Positions 8,946 to 18,104 are shown, counted from the first letter of the stretch. The stretch: DNA of 64,000 nucleotides from Nocardia veterana NBRC 100344 (GCF_000308855.1 NZ_BAGM01000065.1:51534-115533); one strand, 5' to 3'. Numbers and translations: made by a program. Notes: generated by a model not told the origin, from the letters alone.

Positions 8946-10070
8946 CTATGCCACCACCGACCGCTGCGCCACACCCACGTACTCGCTGAGCGGCCGGATC
9001 AGCGCATTGGACTCGCCCTGTTCGATGATGTGGGCGGTCCAGCCGGTGATCCGGCTCATCACGAAGATGGGCGTGAACGCCTCGATGTCGAAGCCGAGCA
9101 GGTAGTAGGCGGGCCCGGTGGGGAAATCGAGATTGGGCCGGATTCCGGTGGCCTCGATCATGGTTCGTTCGAGGATGTCGTACATCCGGAGCCATCGCTG
9201 CCCGCCGGTCGCGGTCGCGATGTCCACCAGCGCCGCCTTCATGGTCGGCACCCGGGAGTCGCCGTTCTTGTAGACCCGGTGACCGAACCCCATCACTTTC
9301 TCCTCGGCCGCCAGCCTGTTCCGCAACCATTCCGCGGCGCGGGCGGGATCACCGATGGCCAGCATGTCGCGCATGACGGCCTCGTTGGCGCCGCCGTGCA
9401 ACCGGCCTTTCAGCGCGCCGATGGCGGCGGTGACCGCGCTGTAGATATCGGACAGTGTCGAGGTGACCACGCGGGCGGCGAAGGTGGAGGCGTTGAACCC
9501 GTGCTCGGCGTAGAGGATCAACGACACCTCGAACGCTGCGACCAGTTCCGGAGCCGGCACCGAACCGAAACACATGTTCAGGAAGTTGGCCGCGAATCCC
9601 AGCTGCGAATGCGGGGGAATCGGCTCCAGCCCGTGCCGGCGGCGGTGATCGGCCGCCACGATGGTCGGGAGGACGGCGAGCATGCGTAAGGCCTTGTCCC
9701 GGTTCGCCTCCGGCGAATTGTCGTCCTCGAGCGGATCCTCCGCGCCCAGATAGCTGATCGCGGTGCGCACGACGTCCATGGGATGGCAGGTGTCGGGCAG
9801 TTTGGCCACCAGCGAGAGCAGCGAGCGGTCGGCGCGGCGGGCGGCACGCTCGCGCTGACAGAACAGTTCGAGCTGGGCGTCGCTGGGCAGCTCGCCGTTC
9901 CAGAGCAGATAGGCGACCTGTTCGAAACTGCAGTGGGCGGCCAGATCCTGGACCGCGTAACCGCGGTAGGTCAGGGAGTTGGTCTCCGGCACCACCTTGG
10001 AGATCGCGGTGGTGTCGACGACGACCCCGGCCAGCCCCTTGTTGATCGTGGGTACCCGGGTCTGCGTCAT
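8946..10070 (-). CDS. prpC: 2-methylcitrate synthase / citrate synthase PrpC
   Basis: A 374-residue type-II-short citrate synthase family protein. Given the operon it most likely condenses propionyl-CoA with oxaloacetate to 2-methylcitrate. Seen: LTYRGYAVQDLAAHCSFEQV (N-terminal), the catalytic-His segments RLHGGANEAVM and VMGFGHRVYKNGDSRV, and the final Asp region NLDFPTGPAYYLLG. ATG 10070 overlaps the prpB stop by ATGA, which fixes the start; the open frame extends far upstream but only as a shadow of prpB. Last gene of prpDBC. Confidence 0.93.
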   Translation of the reverse strand: MTQTRVPTINKGLAGVVVDTTAISKVVPETNSLTYRGYAVQDLAAHCSFEQVAYLLWNGELPSDAQLELFCQRERAARRADRSLLSLVAKLPDTCHPMDVVRTAISYLGAEDPLEDDNSPEANRDKALRMLAVLPTIVAADHRRRHGLEPIPPHSQLGFAANFLNMCFGSVPAPELVAAFEVSLILYAEHGFNASTFAARVVTSTLSDIYSAVTAAIGALKGRLHGGANEAVMRDMLAIGDPARAAEWLRNRLAAEEKVMGFGHRVYKNGDSRVPTMKAALVDIATATGGQRWLRMYDILERTMIEATGIRPNLDFPTGPAYYLLGFDIEAFTPIFVMSRITGWTAHIIEQGESNALIRPLSEYVGVAQRSVVA

Positions 10071-10984
10071 CGCCGGCCCCTTTCCGAGGCGAAATCGTAA
10101 ATGTGGGAATCGAATTCGGCGTAGCGCTCGTATCGCACCAGTTCGTAGAGCCGGCTGCGGTGCTGCATCCGGTCCAGCAGACCGGCCTGGGTTCCGGTGC
10201 GGTCGATCTCGCGCAGTCCGGCTTCGGCGGCCGACATCGCCAGCCGCAGCGTGGAGACCGGGTAGATCACCGCGTTGTAGCCGATGGCTTCCAGCGTCCG
10301 CGCCGACAACAGGTCGGACTTGCCGAACTCGGTCATATTGGCCAGCAACGGAATCGACACCGCCGCCCGGAACTTCTCGAAATCGGCCGCGGCGGGCAGG
10401 GCTTCGGTGAAGATCAGGTCCGCCCCCGCGTCGGCGTAGGCGCGGGCCCGGTCGATCGCGGCATCGACGCCCTCGAGGCCCGCCGCGTCGGTGCGGGCGC
10501 AGATCACGAAGTTCGGGTCGCGACGGGCGGCCACCGCGGCCCGCACCCGGCGCACCATGTCCGCGGTGGGCACCACGGCTTTGCCGTCGAGATGCCCGCA
10601 GCGCTTGGGGTTCACCTGATCCTCGAGATGCAGTCCCGCGATTCCGGCGTCCTCGAGCAGGGCCACCGTGCGGGCGGCGTTCATCGGCTCGCCGAATCCG
10701 GTGTCGGCATCGACGAGGACCGGAAGATCGGTCACCCGCGCGATCTGCCGGCTTCGCTCGGTGACCTCGCTCAGTGTCGTCAGCCCGATATCGGGCAGGG
10801 CCAGGTCGGCGGATACCACCGCGCCGGATACGTAGACCCCTTCGAAACCGATCTCCTGAATCAGCGTGGCCACCAAGGGGTTGAACGCGCCGGGGAGGCG
10901 TTGGATCCGGTTCGAGTTCAGCCCGGCCCGCAACGCGGCCCGTTTGTCGGCGGCGGAGGTGGCGGCGGCGAGCGGTCGGCTCAT
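10067..10984 (-). CDS. prpB: Methylisocitrate lyase PrpB
   Basis: A 305-residue member of the isocitrate lyase/PEP mutase superfamily. It cleaves 2-methylisocitrate to pyruvate and succinate in the last step of the methylcitrate cycle. Seen: [20 protein letters not shown], the Mg-binding [38 protein letters not shown] with the catalytic KRCGH motif, and [12 protein letters not shown] 10984 overlaps the prpD stop (ATGA) and its own stop overlaps the prpC start, so the three genes are translationally coupled. Confidence 0.95.
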   Translation of the reverse strand: MSRPLAAATSAADKRAALRAGLNSNRIQRLPGAFNPLVATLIQEIGFEGVYVSGAVVSADLALPDIGLTTLSEVTERSRQIARVTDLPVLVDADTGFGEPMNAARTVALLEDAGIAGLHLEDQVNPKRCGHLDGKAVVPTADMVRRVRAAVAARRDPNFVICARTDAAGLEGVDAAIDRARAYADAGADLIFTEALPAAADFEKFRAAVSIPLLANMTEFGKSDLLSARTLEAIGYNAVIYPVSTLRLAMSAAEAGLREIDRTGTQAGLLDRMQHRSRLYELVRYERYAEFDSHIYDFASERGRR

Positions 10985-12486
10985 CGGAACAGTCCTTCCG
11001 GTGATTTCGGCGCGCGCGCAAGCACATCCGCCGAGACGGTGAGCGTGAGTTCCGGCAGTTCGGCCGCGGACAACTCGCCCACGCGCTGCACCACATCGAG
11101 GAACCGCTCCTGTTCGGCCGGCGCGACGATGTCCTCGGCCAGGGTGCGGAATTTGGCGATGTACTGCTCGCGCCCGAACGGCCGTGCGCCCAGCGGGTGC
11201 GCATCGGCGACCGCGAGTTCGTCCACGATCACCTCGCCGTCGGTCAACGTGACCTCCGCGCGGGCGCCGAAGGCCTTCTCGTTCGGATCGGTGGCGTGGT
11301 AGCGCCGGGTCCATTCCGGATCCTCGGCGGTGGAGATCTTGTGCCACAGTTCGACGGTGTCGGGCCGCCGGGCTCGTTCGGGCGCGTAGGAGCGCTCGTG
11401 GTGCCAGGTGCCGTCCTGCAGCGCGACCGCGAAGATGTACATCACGGAGTGATCGAGGGTTTCGCGCGAGGCCTCCGGGTCGAATTTCTGCGGATCGTCG
11501 GAACCGGTGCCGATCACGACGTGGGTGTGGTGGCTGGTGTGCAGGACCACCGAGGCGATCCGGGCCGGGTCGCCGATGCGCTCGCGCATCCGGCGGGCCA
11601 GGTCGATCACGGCCTGGCTCTGATATTCGGCCGAATATTCCTTGGTGTAGGAGTCGAGGATGGCGCGTTTGGGTTCGCCCGGGCCGGGCAGCGGCACCGA
11701 GTATTCGGCGGTCGGGCCGCCGAGCAGCCGGGCGATGACACCGTCCTCACCCTCCCAGATCGGCGCGGGGGCGCCCTCACCGCGCATCGCGCGGTCGACG
11801 GCTTCCACCGCCATCTTGCCGGCGAACGCCGGCGCACAGGCCTTCCAACTGGAGATCTCGCCCTTGCGCGACTGCCGGGTCGCCGTCGTCGTGTGCAGGG
11901 CTTGGCCGATGGCCTGATAGATCGTCTCCGTGTCCAGCCCGAGCAGGGTGCCGATGCCCGCGGCCGCCGACGGCCCGAGGTGGGCGACGTGGTCGATCTT
12001 GTGCTCGTGCAGGCAGATCGCGCGCACCAAATCGATCTGAATCTCGTAACCGGTGGCCAGACCGCGGATCAGATCGCGGCCGGTGCGGCCGGCGTGCTGG
12101 GCGACGGCCAGCACGGGTGGGATGTTGTCGCCCGGGTGCGAGTACTCCGCGGCCAGGAAGGTGTCGTGAAAGTCCAACTCGCGCACGGCGACCCCGTTCG
12201 CCCACGCGGCCCACTCGGGCGAGTAGCGGCCGCCGACGCCGAAGACGGTCGCGCCGGGGCGATACGGATGGGCCAGCGCCTGCGCGCGGGCATTGGTCAC
12301 CGGGCGGCGCAGCAGCGCCGCGGCTGCCACGGCGGCATTGTCGATGATCCGATTGACGATCATCTCCTCGGTTTCCGGCGGGACCTCCACCGGATCCGTG
12401 GCGACCTCGGCGATCCGCCAGGCGAGGTGTTCCGCGCGGGGGAACACCTCCGCCGAGCGGTGCGTGCGGACAAGATGGTTCTTCAC
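10981..12486 (-). CDS. prpD: 2-methylcitrate dehydratase PrpD (MmgE/PrpD family)
   Basis: A 501-residue MmgE/PrpD protein. It dehydrates 2-methylcitrate to 2-methyl-cis-aconitate in propionate catabolism. Seen: [40 protein letters not shown] with [10 protein letters not shown], and [17 protein letters not shown]. First gene of prpDBC. The 180 bases upstream (12487-12666) hold no gene; two neighbouring TTGCGAAG/TTTGCGAG-like elements at about 12597-12614 recall the TTTGCAAA-type sites of RamB/PrpR regulators, but the match is weak. No PrpR/RamB gene adjoins the operon, unlike the usual actinobacterial layout. Confidence 0.95.
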   Translation of the reverse strand: MKNHLVRTHRSAEVFPRAEHLAWRIAEVATDPVEVPPETEEMIVNRIIDNAAVAAAALLRRPVTNARAQALAHPYRPGATVFGVGGRYSPEWAAWANGVAVRELDFHDTFLAAEYSHPGDNIPPVLAVAQHAGRTGRDLIRGLATGYEIQIDLVRAICLHEHKIDHVAHLGPSAAAGIGTLLGLDTETIYQAIGQALHTTTATRQSRKGEISSWKACAPAFAGKMAVEAVDRAMRGEGAPAPIWEGEDGVIARLLGGPTAEYSVPLPGPGEPKRAILDSYTKEYSAEYQSQAVIDLARRMRERIGDPARIASVVLHTSHHTHVVIGTGSDDPQKFDPEASRETLDHSVMYIFAVALQDGTWHHERSYAPERARRPDTVELWHKISTAEDPEWTRRYHATDPNEKAFGARAEVTLTDGEVIVDELAVADAHPLGARPFGREQYIAKFRTLAEDIVAPAEQERFLDVVQRVGELSAAELPELTLTVSADVLARAPKSPEGLFR

Positions 12487-12634
12487 AGTGTCGGCCTCCG
12501 AAACGGACGGTGATTCGCTTGCTTCGCACGCTAATCGGGCGGCGAACCATCCGGAATCCCTTCACAATTGCCGAATTCTGTTGCGGCGCATCGGCGAAGT
12601 TGCGAAGTTTGCGAGGTCGTCCGGTCTCGGGGGC

Positions 12635-12664
12635 CTATCGGTATCGGTTCTATCGGTATCGGTT
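12635..12664. repeat. Exact 15-bp tandem duplication downstream of cinA
   Basis: The unit CTATCGGTATCGGTT occurs twice head to tail (12635-12649 and 12650-12664), each itself built from TATCGG steps. It ends two bases from the stop of the CinA gene and is probably a simple-sequence duplication without function. Confidence 0.6.
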
Positions 12665-12666
12665 TT

Positions 12667-13152
12667 CTATCCATGCTCGGCCGCGACGGATGACGCGGTG
12701 AGCCGGTCGAGCAGACAATCCAGGGCGAAACGGACGGTCTGGTCGAGGACGGCTTCGGGATCACCGTCGAAGCGGGCACGCTCGGCGGTGACGGCGGTCG
12801 CCGAGGCGGTGGCCAGCCAGACCGTGCCGGGCGGCTCGCCGTCGCTGGCGTCGGGCCCGCCGACCCCTGTCACCGCCACGGAGAGGGTGGCGTCGAACAG
12901 GGTGCGCACGTTGGCCGCGAGCGCTTCCGCGGCCGGTCGCGACACCACCGGGACATCCGGCATGTGCAGCACGCCGCGCTTGACCTCCGGATGGTAGGCG
13001 ACGACGCCGCCGCGGAACCACTGACCCGCATCCGGTGCCGCGCCGAGTGCCGACGCGATCTTTCCGGAGGTCAGCGATTCCGCGACGGCGATGGTCGCAC
13101 CACCCGCGGCGGCGAGTTCGGCGATGCGCTCGGCCGCGGATTTCTCCGTCAC
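12667..13152 (-). CDS. CinA C-terminal-domain protein (nicotinamide-nucleotide amidohydrolase, PncC-like)
   Basis: A 161-residue stand-alone CinA C-terminal domain. Such proteins deamidate nicotinamide mononucleotide to nicotinate mononucleotide. Seen: GATIAVAESLTSGKIASALG (the AESxTxG active-site segment), FRGGVVAYHPEVK, and SVAVTGVGGPDASDGEPPGT, matching the family's TGxAGPxGG/PxGxV region. GTG 13152 is preceded by GGGGAGGTG and gives the normal length; upstream codons in the same frame lack a site. It is followed by the tandem repeat and prpD promoter region. Confidence 0.88.
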   Translation of the reverse strand: MTEKSAAERIAELAAAGGATIAVAESLTSGKIASALGAAPDAGQWFRGGVVAYHPEVKRGVLHMPDVPVVSRPAAEALAANVRTLFDATLSVAVTGVGGPDASDGEPPGTVWLATASATAVTAERARFDGDPEAVLDQTVRFALDCLLDRLTASSVAAEHG

Positions 13153-13186
13153 CGCCGCACCTCCCCCGCCGCCATGTGAGGGCCGC

Positions 13187-13345
13187 TCATTCGGCCGGTT
13201 CCGCGTCGCTGCCACCGCTCTCGCGATATTCGCGCAGCGCGGCGTCGAGTTCGTGCTGCAATCGCTGCACCTGTTCCTCGTCGCCGGCATCCGACGCGGT
13301 GGTGATGTCCTGGCGAAGCTGGGCGATCACGTCGTGTGAAACCAC
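13187..13345 (-). CDS. Small acidic conserved-type hypothetical protein (52 aa)
   Basis: A short gene starting at GTG 13345 with an excellent GGAGGAGG site five bases upstream. It encodes 52 residues beginning VVSHDVIAQLRQDITTASDA. The middle (EEQVQRLQHELDAALREYRE) predicts an amphipathic helix or short coiled coil; the end is acidic (SDAEPAE). The ribosome site, strong third-position GC bias and position between the CsbD and CinA genes argue that it is real. Function unknown. Confidence 0.6.
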   Translation of the reverse strand: MVSHDVIAQLRQDITTASDAGDEEQVQRLQHELDAALREYRESGGSDAEPAE

Positions 13346-13384
13346 GGCAACCTCCTCCGGCCTGGGTGGGTGGGCAGATGCGGG

Positions 13385-13630
13385 CTAGCTACCCTGCTGA
13401 TGGGACCGCTGACGGGCCTCGTCGACGTCGGCCTCGGCGCGGGCCTTCTCCGCCTCGGCTTCCTTCTCGGCGGCCTGCCGTTGCGATTCGGCCTTCTCCT
13501 GCTGGGCCCGGCCCTCCGATTCGAGGTCGTTCTTGCCGGTGACGATGCCCGCGGCTTCCTTCGCCTTACCCTTGACGTCCTCGACGACGCCCTTGATGCC
13601 TTCGCGTGGGCCGCTCTCGTGCTCGGTCAC
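13385..13630 (-). CDS. CsbD-family stress-response protein
   Basis: An 81-residue hydrophilic protein. The signature GVVEDVKGKAKEAAGIVTGK followed by LESEGRAQQEKAES is typical of CsbD/YjbJ proteins, which are abundant, general-stress-induced and of unknown biochemical role. The rest is an Ala/Glu/Lys-rich helix. GTG 13630 has an AAGGGG site; an ATG 11 codons earlier does not. In actinobacteria such genes are often SigB/SigF targets, and a sigma factor of that group is encoded at 30.9 kb; a link is inference. Confidence 0.85.
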   Translation of the reverse strand: MTEHESGPREGIKGVVEDVKGKAKEAAGIVTGKNDLESEGRAQQEKAESQRQAAEKEAEAEKARAEADVDEARQRSHQQGS

Positions 13631-13758
13631 GAAATCCCCTTTCGTCGTGCTTTCACCGAACACCCATCGACCTACCCACCGCAGCGGCGCTCAATCGCCG
13701 GGGAATCGCGGCGACGGCCGGTCGGAGCGGGGGCCGGGCCCCCGCGACCGCGCAGCAA

Positions 13759-14958
13759 CTACACCCGCGTAGCCGGCAGCCCCACCTCGGAGCGGACGAC
13801 CGCGAAGAACTGCGCCGCCTCCGGGCCGTACACCAGACCGGCCTCGTAGATAGACCGAACCGCCGCCTCCAGCGGGTCGGCCGCCGCGGCGTGGCCGATG
13901 GTCGGCAAGGCGAACGACGGCCGATGGACGGGGCGACCGTCGTAGAACGGATTGCCGGCCGGCTCGCGGGATTCGAGGACCGCGATCAATGCCCGGTCTT
14001 CCCCGTCCGAGCCGAACTCCTCGGCATGCAGCCGGTCGAAGGCCGCTTCCGGATCGGCGAACAGCGCGGGCAACGGCGCACCGGAGCGCACCGCGTCCAA
14101 TCCCGCCGCGATCCAATCCTTTTCGGCGATCCCGGCCTTCTCGCAGGCGAGCGTCGCCGCCCGGATCGCGACCCGGCGCAGCTGCGCTTCGTCCGCCACG
14201 GCCAGCGCCTCGGCGAAGCGCCGATCGAACCGAGCGATGTCCTCGGCGCCCGCATACGGTGCCAGCCGCGGTATCGGCTCACCACCCCACCGGCGCCGCT
14301 CGTCCGCGGCGGCACGTTCACGCAGTTCCGCCACCGTGATGCGCTGCGCCCCCGCGCCGTCGAGGATCATGACCCATTCCTCGTCATCGGCGGCCGACTC
14401 GGCGGCATCCGGCTCCGTCGCGGCCGCCGGTTCCGGCATCGGATCGTTGTCCGGCACACCGTATCCCGGCATCTCCCATTGCCGGGCGGGCCGTGGCTCG
14501 CTGCCGTCGTCGGGCCACAACCGGATGCGCCAGCTGTCGCCGGGCTCGGTCGAACCGGGCCAGCCGTAGGTGAGGAAACCGCGGCCGCTGATCTCGATCA
14601 GGTACGCACCGGCGGGAACATCGCACCCGGCGTAACCGTCGGTCGGCGAGGAGAGCGTCAGCCCGCCCCCGTCGTCCACTCGCAGCCGGGTCTCACAGAC
14701 CTGCTCCCACTCGTCCCGGTCGTCGGGCGGGCGGCGGTCCCACACCTGCACCGACACCGGCATCCGAAAGTTGTTCTGGTGCGGACTCAATACGACGACG
14801 GCGCGCCCGTTCGAGGCGAACGGCTGCGCCGCCAGCGCCTGCTCGAGCAGTTCGAGTTCCTCGTCCGCATCGCCCAGACCCCCGTCGATACAGAACTGTC
14901 CGTAGTCCATGAACAGTTCGACCGACTCCTCGCTGAGCATCCCCGTTGTGTCTTTCAC
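13759..14958 (-). CDS. Hypothetical protein, about 399 aa, two-part
   Basis: Not recognised. Start uncertain: tandem GTG codons at 14958 and 14961 follow an AGGA site; an upstream ATG at 15024 lacks one. The N-terminal part (about 1-150) has strands such as GRAVVVLSPHQNNFRMPVSV and PAGAYLIEISGRGFLTYGW, suggesting a small beta-rich sensor or binding domain. An acidic Pro/Ala/Asp linker (about 170-200) follows. The C-terminal part is mainly helical (FDRRFAEALAVADEAQLRRV, AIRAATLACEKAGI). No signal peptide or membrane helix. Its length and codon bias support a real gene. Confidence 0.7.
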   Translation of the reverse strand: MKDTTGMLSEESVELFMDYGQFCIDGGLGDADEELELLEQALAAQPFASNGRAVVVLSPHQNNFRMPVSVQVWDRRPPDDRDEWEQVCETRLRVDDGGGLTLSSPTDGYAGCDVPAGAYLIEISGRGFLTYGWPGSTEPGDSWRIRLWPDDGSEPRPARQWEMPGYGVPDNDPMPEPAAATEPDAAESAADDEEWVMILDGAGAQRITVAELRERAAADERRRWGGEPIPRLAPYAGAEDIARFDRRFAEALAVADEAQLRRVAIRAATLACEKAGIAEKDWIAAGLDAVRSGAPLPALFADPEAAFDRLHAEEFGSDGEDRALIAVLESREPAGNPFYDGRPVHRPSFALPTIGHAAAADPLEAAVRSIYEAGLVYGPEAAQFFAVVRSEVGLPATRV

Positions 14959-15143
14959 CACGCCATCCTGACAGCGGTGTCCGACAACCCGGCTTCGTCG
15001 AGCCACGATCGCGGCACCCGGCAACTCGACGCCGGGGACGGTTCGGGTCCCGCGGTCGGCCGCAACACCGTGGCAATCGGACCCTCGAGGGTGATCAGGA
15101 ATCGAGAAGCGCCGGGCAGCCGATCGCCGATAGCGTCGTGGAC

Positions 15144-15773
15144 ATGAATATCACCACTGCTCAGACCGCCATCTCCGCCGTTACCGTCGAGACCCCGGAC
15201 CCGGCTGCGACCGCGGCCTTCTACGAGGCCGCCTTCGGTCTCGGCGACCGCCTGCGGGTCCGCGAATCGGCGGCACCGACCGACGGGTTCCGCGGCTACA
15301 TCCTCTCGCTCGTGGTGTCGCAGCCCAGCACCGTGGACAGCTACCTCGGTTCCGCGGTCGCGGCGGGCGCGACCATCGTGAAGCCGGCCAAGAAGAGTTT
15401 CTGGGGGTACGGCGGCGTCGTGCAGGCGCCCGACGGCGCGGTCTGGAAGATCGCGACCTCGGCGAAGAAGGACACCGGTCCCGCCACCCGCGAGGTCGAC
15501 GATTTCGTGCTGCTGCTCGGCGTCGACAGCGTCAAGGCGACCAAGCAGTTCTACGTCGAGCGCGGCCTGACCGTCGCCAAGAGCTTCGGTGGAAAATACG
15601 CCGAGTTCGAATCCCCGTCCGGATCGGTCAAGCTCGCGCTCTACGGCCGCAAAGCCGCCGCGAAGGATGCGGGCGTCCCGGCGGAAGGCTCCGGGTCGCA
15701 CCGGATCGCCATCGCCGGTTCACTCGGCTCGTTCACCGATCCGGACGGCTTCGTCTGGGAGGTCGAGGGCTGA
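15144..15773 (+). CDS. VOC/glyoxalase-family protein
   Basis: A 209-residue protein with two VOC-like halves. The first begins TAISAVTVETPDPAATAAFY and ends VVQAPDGAVWKIATS; the second begins FVLLLGVDSVKATKQFYVER and ends FTDPDGFVWEVEG. The final Glu in WEVEG matches the usual metal ligand position. Substrate unknown. ATG 15144 is chosen because the homology-like region begins within ten residues. It is divergent from the preceding hypothetical gene and converges on the hydrolase gene. Confidence 0.82.
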   Translation: MNITTAQTAISAVTVETPDPAATAAFYEAAFGLGDRLRVRESAAPTDGFRGYILSLVVSQPSTVDSYLGSAVAAGATIVKPAKKSFWGYGGVVQAPDGAVWKIATSAKKDTGPATREVDDFVLLLGVDSVKATKQFYVERGLTVAKSFGGKYAEFESPSGSVKLALYGRKAAAKDAGVPAEGSGSHRIAIAGSLGSFTDPDGFVWEVEG

Positions 15774-15820
15774 ACCCGGGTGTTCGCGTCGGGATCACGA
15801 TCGCGATATCCGGTCGGGGT

Positions 15821-16657
15821 TCATCGGCGAGGCACATACTCGCCGGACAGAACCTCGATCAGCCGGTGCGCGAATCCCTCGGCGTCGGTGCGTATTCCGT
15901 TGTGTGCGCCGGGGAATTCGATCACCTCCAGACCGAGCCGGCTCGCGATCTCGACGGCGGGCCGGTACGGCAGGCAGCCTCTGGTCTCGCGTCCGACGGC
16001 GAGTACCAGCCGGTCGGAGACCTCCGCGAGCGCTCGGTAATCCGGTAGGTACGCGGTGAATTCGCGCAACTCGTGCTCGATCATGAGCGGACCGTTGGCG
16101 GCGAGCCGGCTCCACATCTGCGCCGCGCGGTCGGACAGCTCCGAAACGTCCGGCGCCGGTTTCATCGCCGGGCCGATACCGGCGAGGAAGCGCGCACCGG
16201 CCGCGGCGGCTCCCTCGGAGTGCAACAGGGCGTACACCTCCTCGACCATCGCGCGGTGCTCGGCGGCATCGGGCAGGACGGCGAAGCACGGCGGTTCGTG
16301 CGCGACCAACGCACGGACCCGGTCCGGATACCGCGCCAGCAGATCGAGGCCGACAATCGCACCGCTGCTGGTACCCAGCACGACGGCCGGCTCGTCGGTC
16401 AGATGGGCGAGCAACCGGGCCGCATCGTCGGCCTGCACGGCGACGTGCTGATCCTCGGGCCCGTTGTCCAGCAGGCTGCGCGAATACCCACGCGGATCGA
16501 ACGCCGTGACCGTGAACGACGACGCCAGCACCTGCACCAGCTCGTCGAAAACGCCCGCGTCGCCGCCACCACCGGGAATCAACAGCAGCAACGGACCGTC
16601 GCCGCGCACTTCGTAATAGATGGTGGCGCCGGGCACCGGCAGAGTGTCGGATTTCAT
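15821..16657 (-). CDS. Alpha/beta hydrolase
   Basis: A 278-residue alpha/beta-hydrolase-fold protein. Seen: oxyanion region LLLIPGGGGDAGVF, FDPRGYSRS, nucleophile elbow VVLGTSSGAIVGLDLLA (Ser in GTSSG), and a C-terminal His in FPGAHNGI. The acid is probably in the VLAVGRETRG region. Substrate unknown. ATG 16657 has an AGGAAG site and overlaps the stop of the TetR gene by ATGA, so the regulator and hydrolase form one two-gene operon under control of the palindrome at 17269-17286. Confidence 0.87.
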   Translation of the reverse strand: MKSDTLPVPGATIYYEVRGDGPLLLLIPGGGGDAGVFDELVQVLASSFTVTAFDPRGYSRSLLDNGPEDQHVAVQADDAARLLAHLTDEPAVVLGTSSGAIVGLDLLARYPDRVRALVAHEPPCFAVLPDAAEHRAMVEEVYALLHSEGAAAAGARFLAGIGPAMKPAPDVSELSDRAAQMWSRLAANGPLMIEHELREFTAYLPDYRALAEVSDRLVLAVGRETRGCLPYRPAVEIASRLGLEVIEFPGAHNGIRTDAEGFAHRLIEVLSGEYVPRR

Positions 16658-17247
16658 TGCGGTTCTTCCTGTTCGGTTCGACTCGGCCATTGGGACAGGG
16701 TGCGGTGCAGGGCGTCGAGAATGTGATGCCAGCTGGTGTCGACGGACCGGGAGTGCGCGAAGCCCCCGGCCGCCTCCAAGGTGGCGAAGCCGTGGAATGT
16801 GCTGCGCAGCAAGCGTCCGGCGTCGGTCGCCTCCGGTTCACGCAGCCGGTACCCACGCAACAGCGCCGCCGTGAGCTCGATGCCGCGCAGTAGCGCCGGC
16901 TCCGCGCCCACCTCGGCGAGGTCCATCCGGATCTGGGTCGCGGCGTACCGGCCGGGGTGGTCGAGGGCATAGGAGCGATAGGCGTCGCCGAAGGCGAACA
17001 GCGCCTCTCGCCCCGAGCGCCCGGCCACCGCCCGCCCGATCCGATCGTTCATCTCGGCACCTGCCAGCAGGGCGACCTGCACCTGCAGGTCGCGCAGATT
17101 ACGCACGTGGGTGTACAAACTCGGATCTTTCACTCCGAATCTGCGGGCCACCGCGGACAGCGTGACACCGGCGAAGCCCACCTCGTCCGCGAGTTCGGCT
17201 GCGGCACGGGCGATTCGGTCGCGAGAAAGACCGGCGCGAGGGGACAC
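16654..17247 (-). CDS. TetR-family transcriptional regulator
   Basis: A 197-residue TetR regulator. The helix-turn-helix is LADEVGFAGVTLSAVARRFG with VKDPSLYTHVRNLRDL, followed by a ligand-binding domain with the TetR_C_33/WHG-like ending ATDAGRLLRSTFHGFATLEA. GTG 17247 follows an AAGGAG site with six-base spacing; the frame is open further upstream without a site. It is the first gene of an operon with the hydrolase (ATGA overlap). A perfect palindrome 22 bases upstream strongly suggests autorepression, with the hydrolase substrate or a related ester as plausible inducer. Confidence 0.9.
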   Translation of the reverse strand: MSPRAGLSRDRIARAAAELADEVGFAGVTLSAVARRFGVKDPSLYTHVRNLRDLQVQVALLAGAEMNDRIGRAVAGRSGREALFAFGDAYRSYALDHPGRYAATQIRMDLAEVGAEPALLRGIELTAALLRGYRLREPEATDAGRLLRSTFHGFATLEAAGGFAHSRSVDTSWHHILDALHRTLSQWPSRTEQEEPQ

Positions 17248-17268
17248 GGCAGGCTCCTTCCTAACTCT

Positions 17269-17286
17269 CTTAGGATTTATCCTAAG
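17269..17286. promoter_or_regulatory. Palindromic TetR operator
   Basis: CTTAGGAT TT ATCCTAAG is an 18-bp palindrome with perfect 8-base arms. It lies 22 bases upstream of the TetR GTG in a locally AT-rich patch. Size and position fit an autoregulatory TetR-family operator. Confidence 0.7.
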
Positions 17287-17381
17287 CATATTAGTCTTGT
17301 TTTGCCAGCCCGAATCCCCACCCCTTCCACCACCACACCGGCACTCCCTCCCGAACCGGCCGCACGCTTCGATCGGCAAGG

Positions 17382-17534
17382 TCACGGCAATGCCCAGAGC
17401 CGCTCGCACGGCAGCCGTGGATACGCATCGTCCGGCGGCCCCATCGTCACCAACTCCGAGCGGCGGGCGACGAGCCAGTGGTCGACGAACCGCCGCGCGG
17501 CCGGCGCACAAGCCACGAACCACAACACCCGCAC
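17382..17534 (-). CDS. Possible 50-aa hypothetical protein in a 430-base gap
   Basis: The gap 17287-17718 between the TetR operator and arsR holds no clear gene. The best candidate is this minus-strand frame, GTG 17534 to TGA 17382, beginning VRVLWFVACAPAARRFVDHW and ending CERLWALP. It has strong GC bias in third positions and reads like protein, but no convincing ribosome site precedes the GTG. It could also be the decayed end of a longer gene. Confidence 0.3.
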   Translation of the reverse strand: MRVLWFVACAPAARRFVDHWLVARRSELVTMGPPDDAYPRLPCERLWALP

Positions 17535-17718
17535 AGCAGGTCGAAATGGATGTGCACCGCTACGTCGGGTTCCGCCGCGAGCGGCGAACCGCGCTGAGCC
17601 GCAGTATGTTTCGCCGGTCTCATCGCCGCCGTCGGCGCGTCGGCGTGGTTCCCGCCCGACGCGGCGACACGACGCTGCGGCCGCCGGCGTTCACGCCGGC
17701 CGATCACGAATTACCGTG

Positions 17719-18078
17719 TCACCGGCAGCAATTGGGATCCAGGACCATGCACAGTGCCGCCAGCGCATCGCGTCGGGCGCGATGGACGACGTTCATTCCG
17801 GTGCGTTCGGAATCGACGAGCCCGGCCTTGCGGAGCTGTCCGAGGTGGTGACTGACCGTCGATTCCGACAGGCCCACCGCGGCGGCGAGGTCACCACCGT
17901 TCTCACCGGTGTCCGGACTCGCCAGCAGGAGCGACATCAGCTTGACCCGCACCGGGTCGGCGAGCGCCTTCAATCGCAGCGCCACCTCGAGCGCCGCGGT
18001 GTCGTCGACGGGGCCGGCCGCGACCGGCGCACAGCACACCGGCGCGGACATGTCGATCACGGGGAGCGCTCTGGGCAT
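17719..18078 (-). CDS. arsR: ArsR/SmtB-family arsenic-responsive repressor, N-terminal Cys-pair type
   Basis: A 119-residue winged-helix repressor. Seen: LRLKALADPVRVKLMSLLLA and the recognition helix GLSESTVSHHLGQLRKAGLV. It has Cys15-Cys16 (PVCCAPV) near the N-terminus and Cys110, Cys117 and Cys118 near the C-terminus. An N-terminal CC pair is part of the As(III) site in Corynebacterium glutamicum ArsR1, so the same metalloid sensing is likely. The ELCVCDL motif of E. coli-type ArsR is absent. It is transcribed divergently from arsI, with a large inverted repeat between them. Confidence 0.9.
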   Translation of the reverse strand: MPRALPVIDMSAPVCCAPVAAGPVDDTAALEVALRLKALADPVRVKLMSLLLASPDTGENGGDLAAAVGLSESTVSHHLGQLRKAGLVDSERTGMNVVHRARRDALAALCMVLDPNCCR

Positions 18079-18104
18079 ACCCCAACCCTACCGACAGTGT
18101 TGAC

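Noticed and set aside
10071..11204. N-terminal extension of prpC to a 752-residue protein
   Set aside because: The extension is an out-of-frame reading of prpB; the ATGA overlap fixes the prpC start at 10070.
15595..15615. tRNA T-loop-like sequence GTTCGAATCC
   Set aside because: It lies inside the VOC gene in frame and has no matching acceptor or anticodon stems; no tRNA was found in the window.
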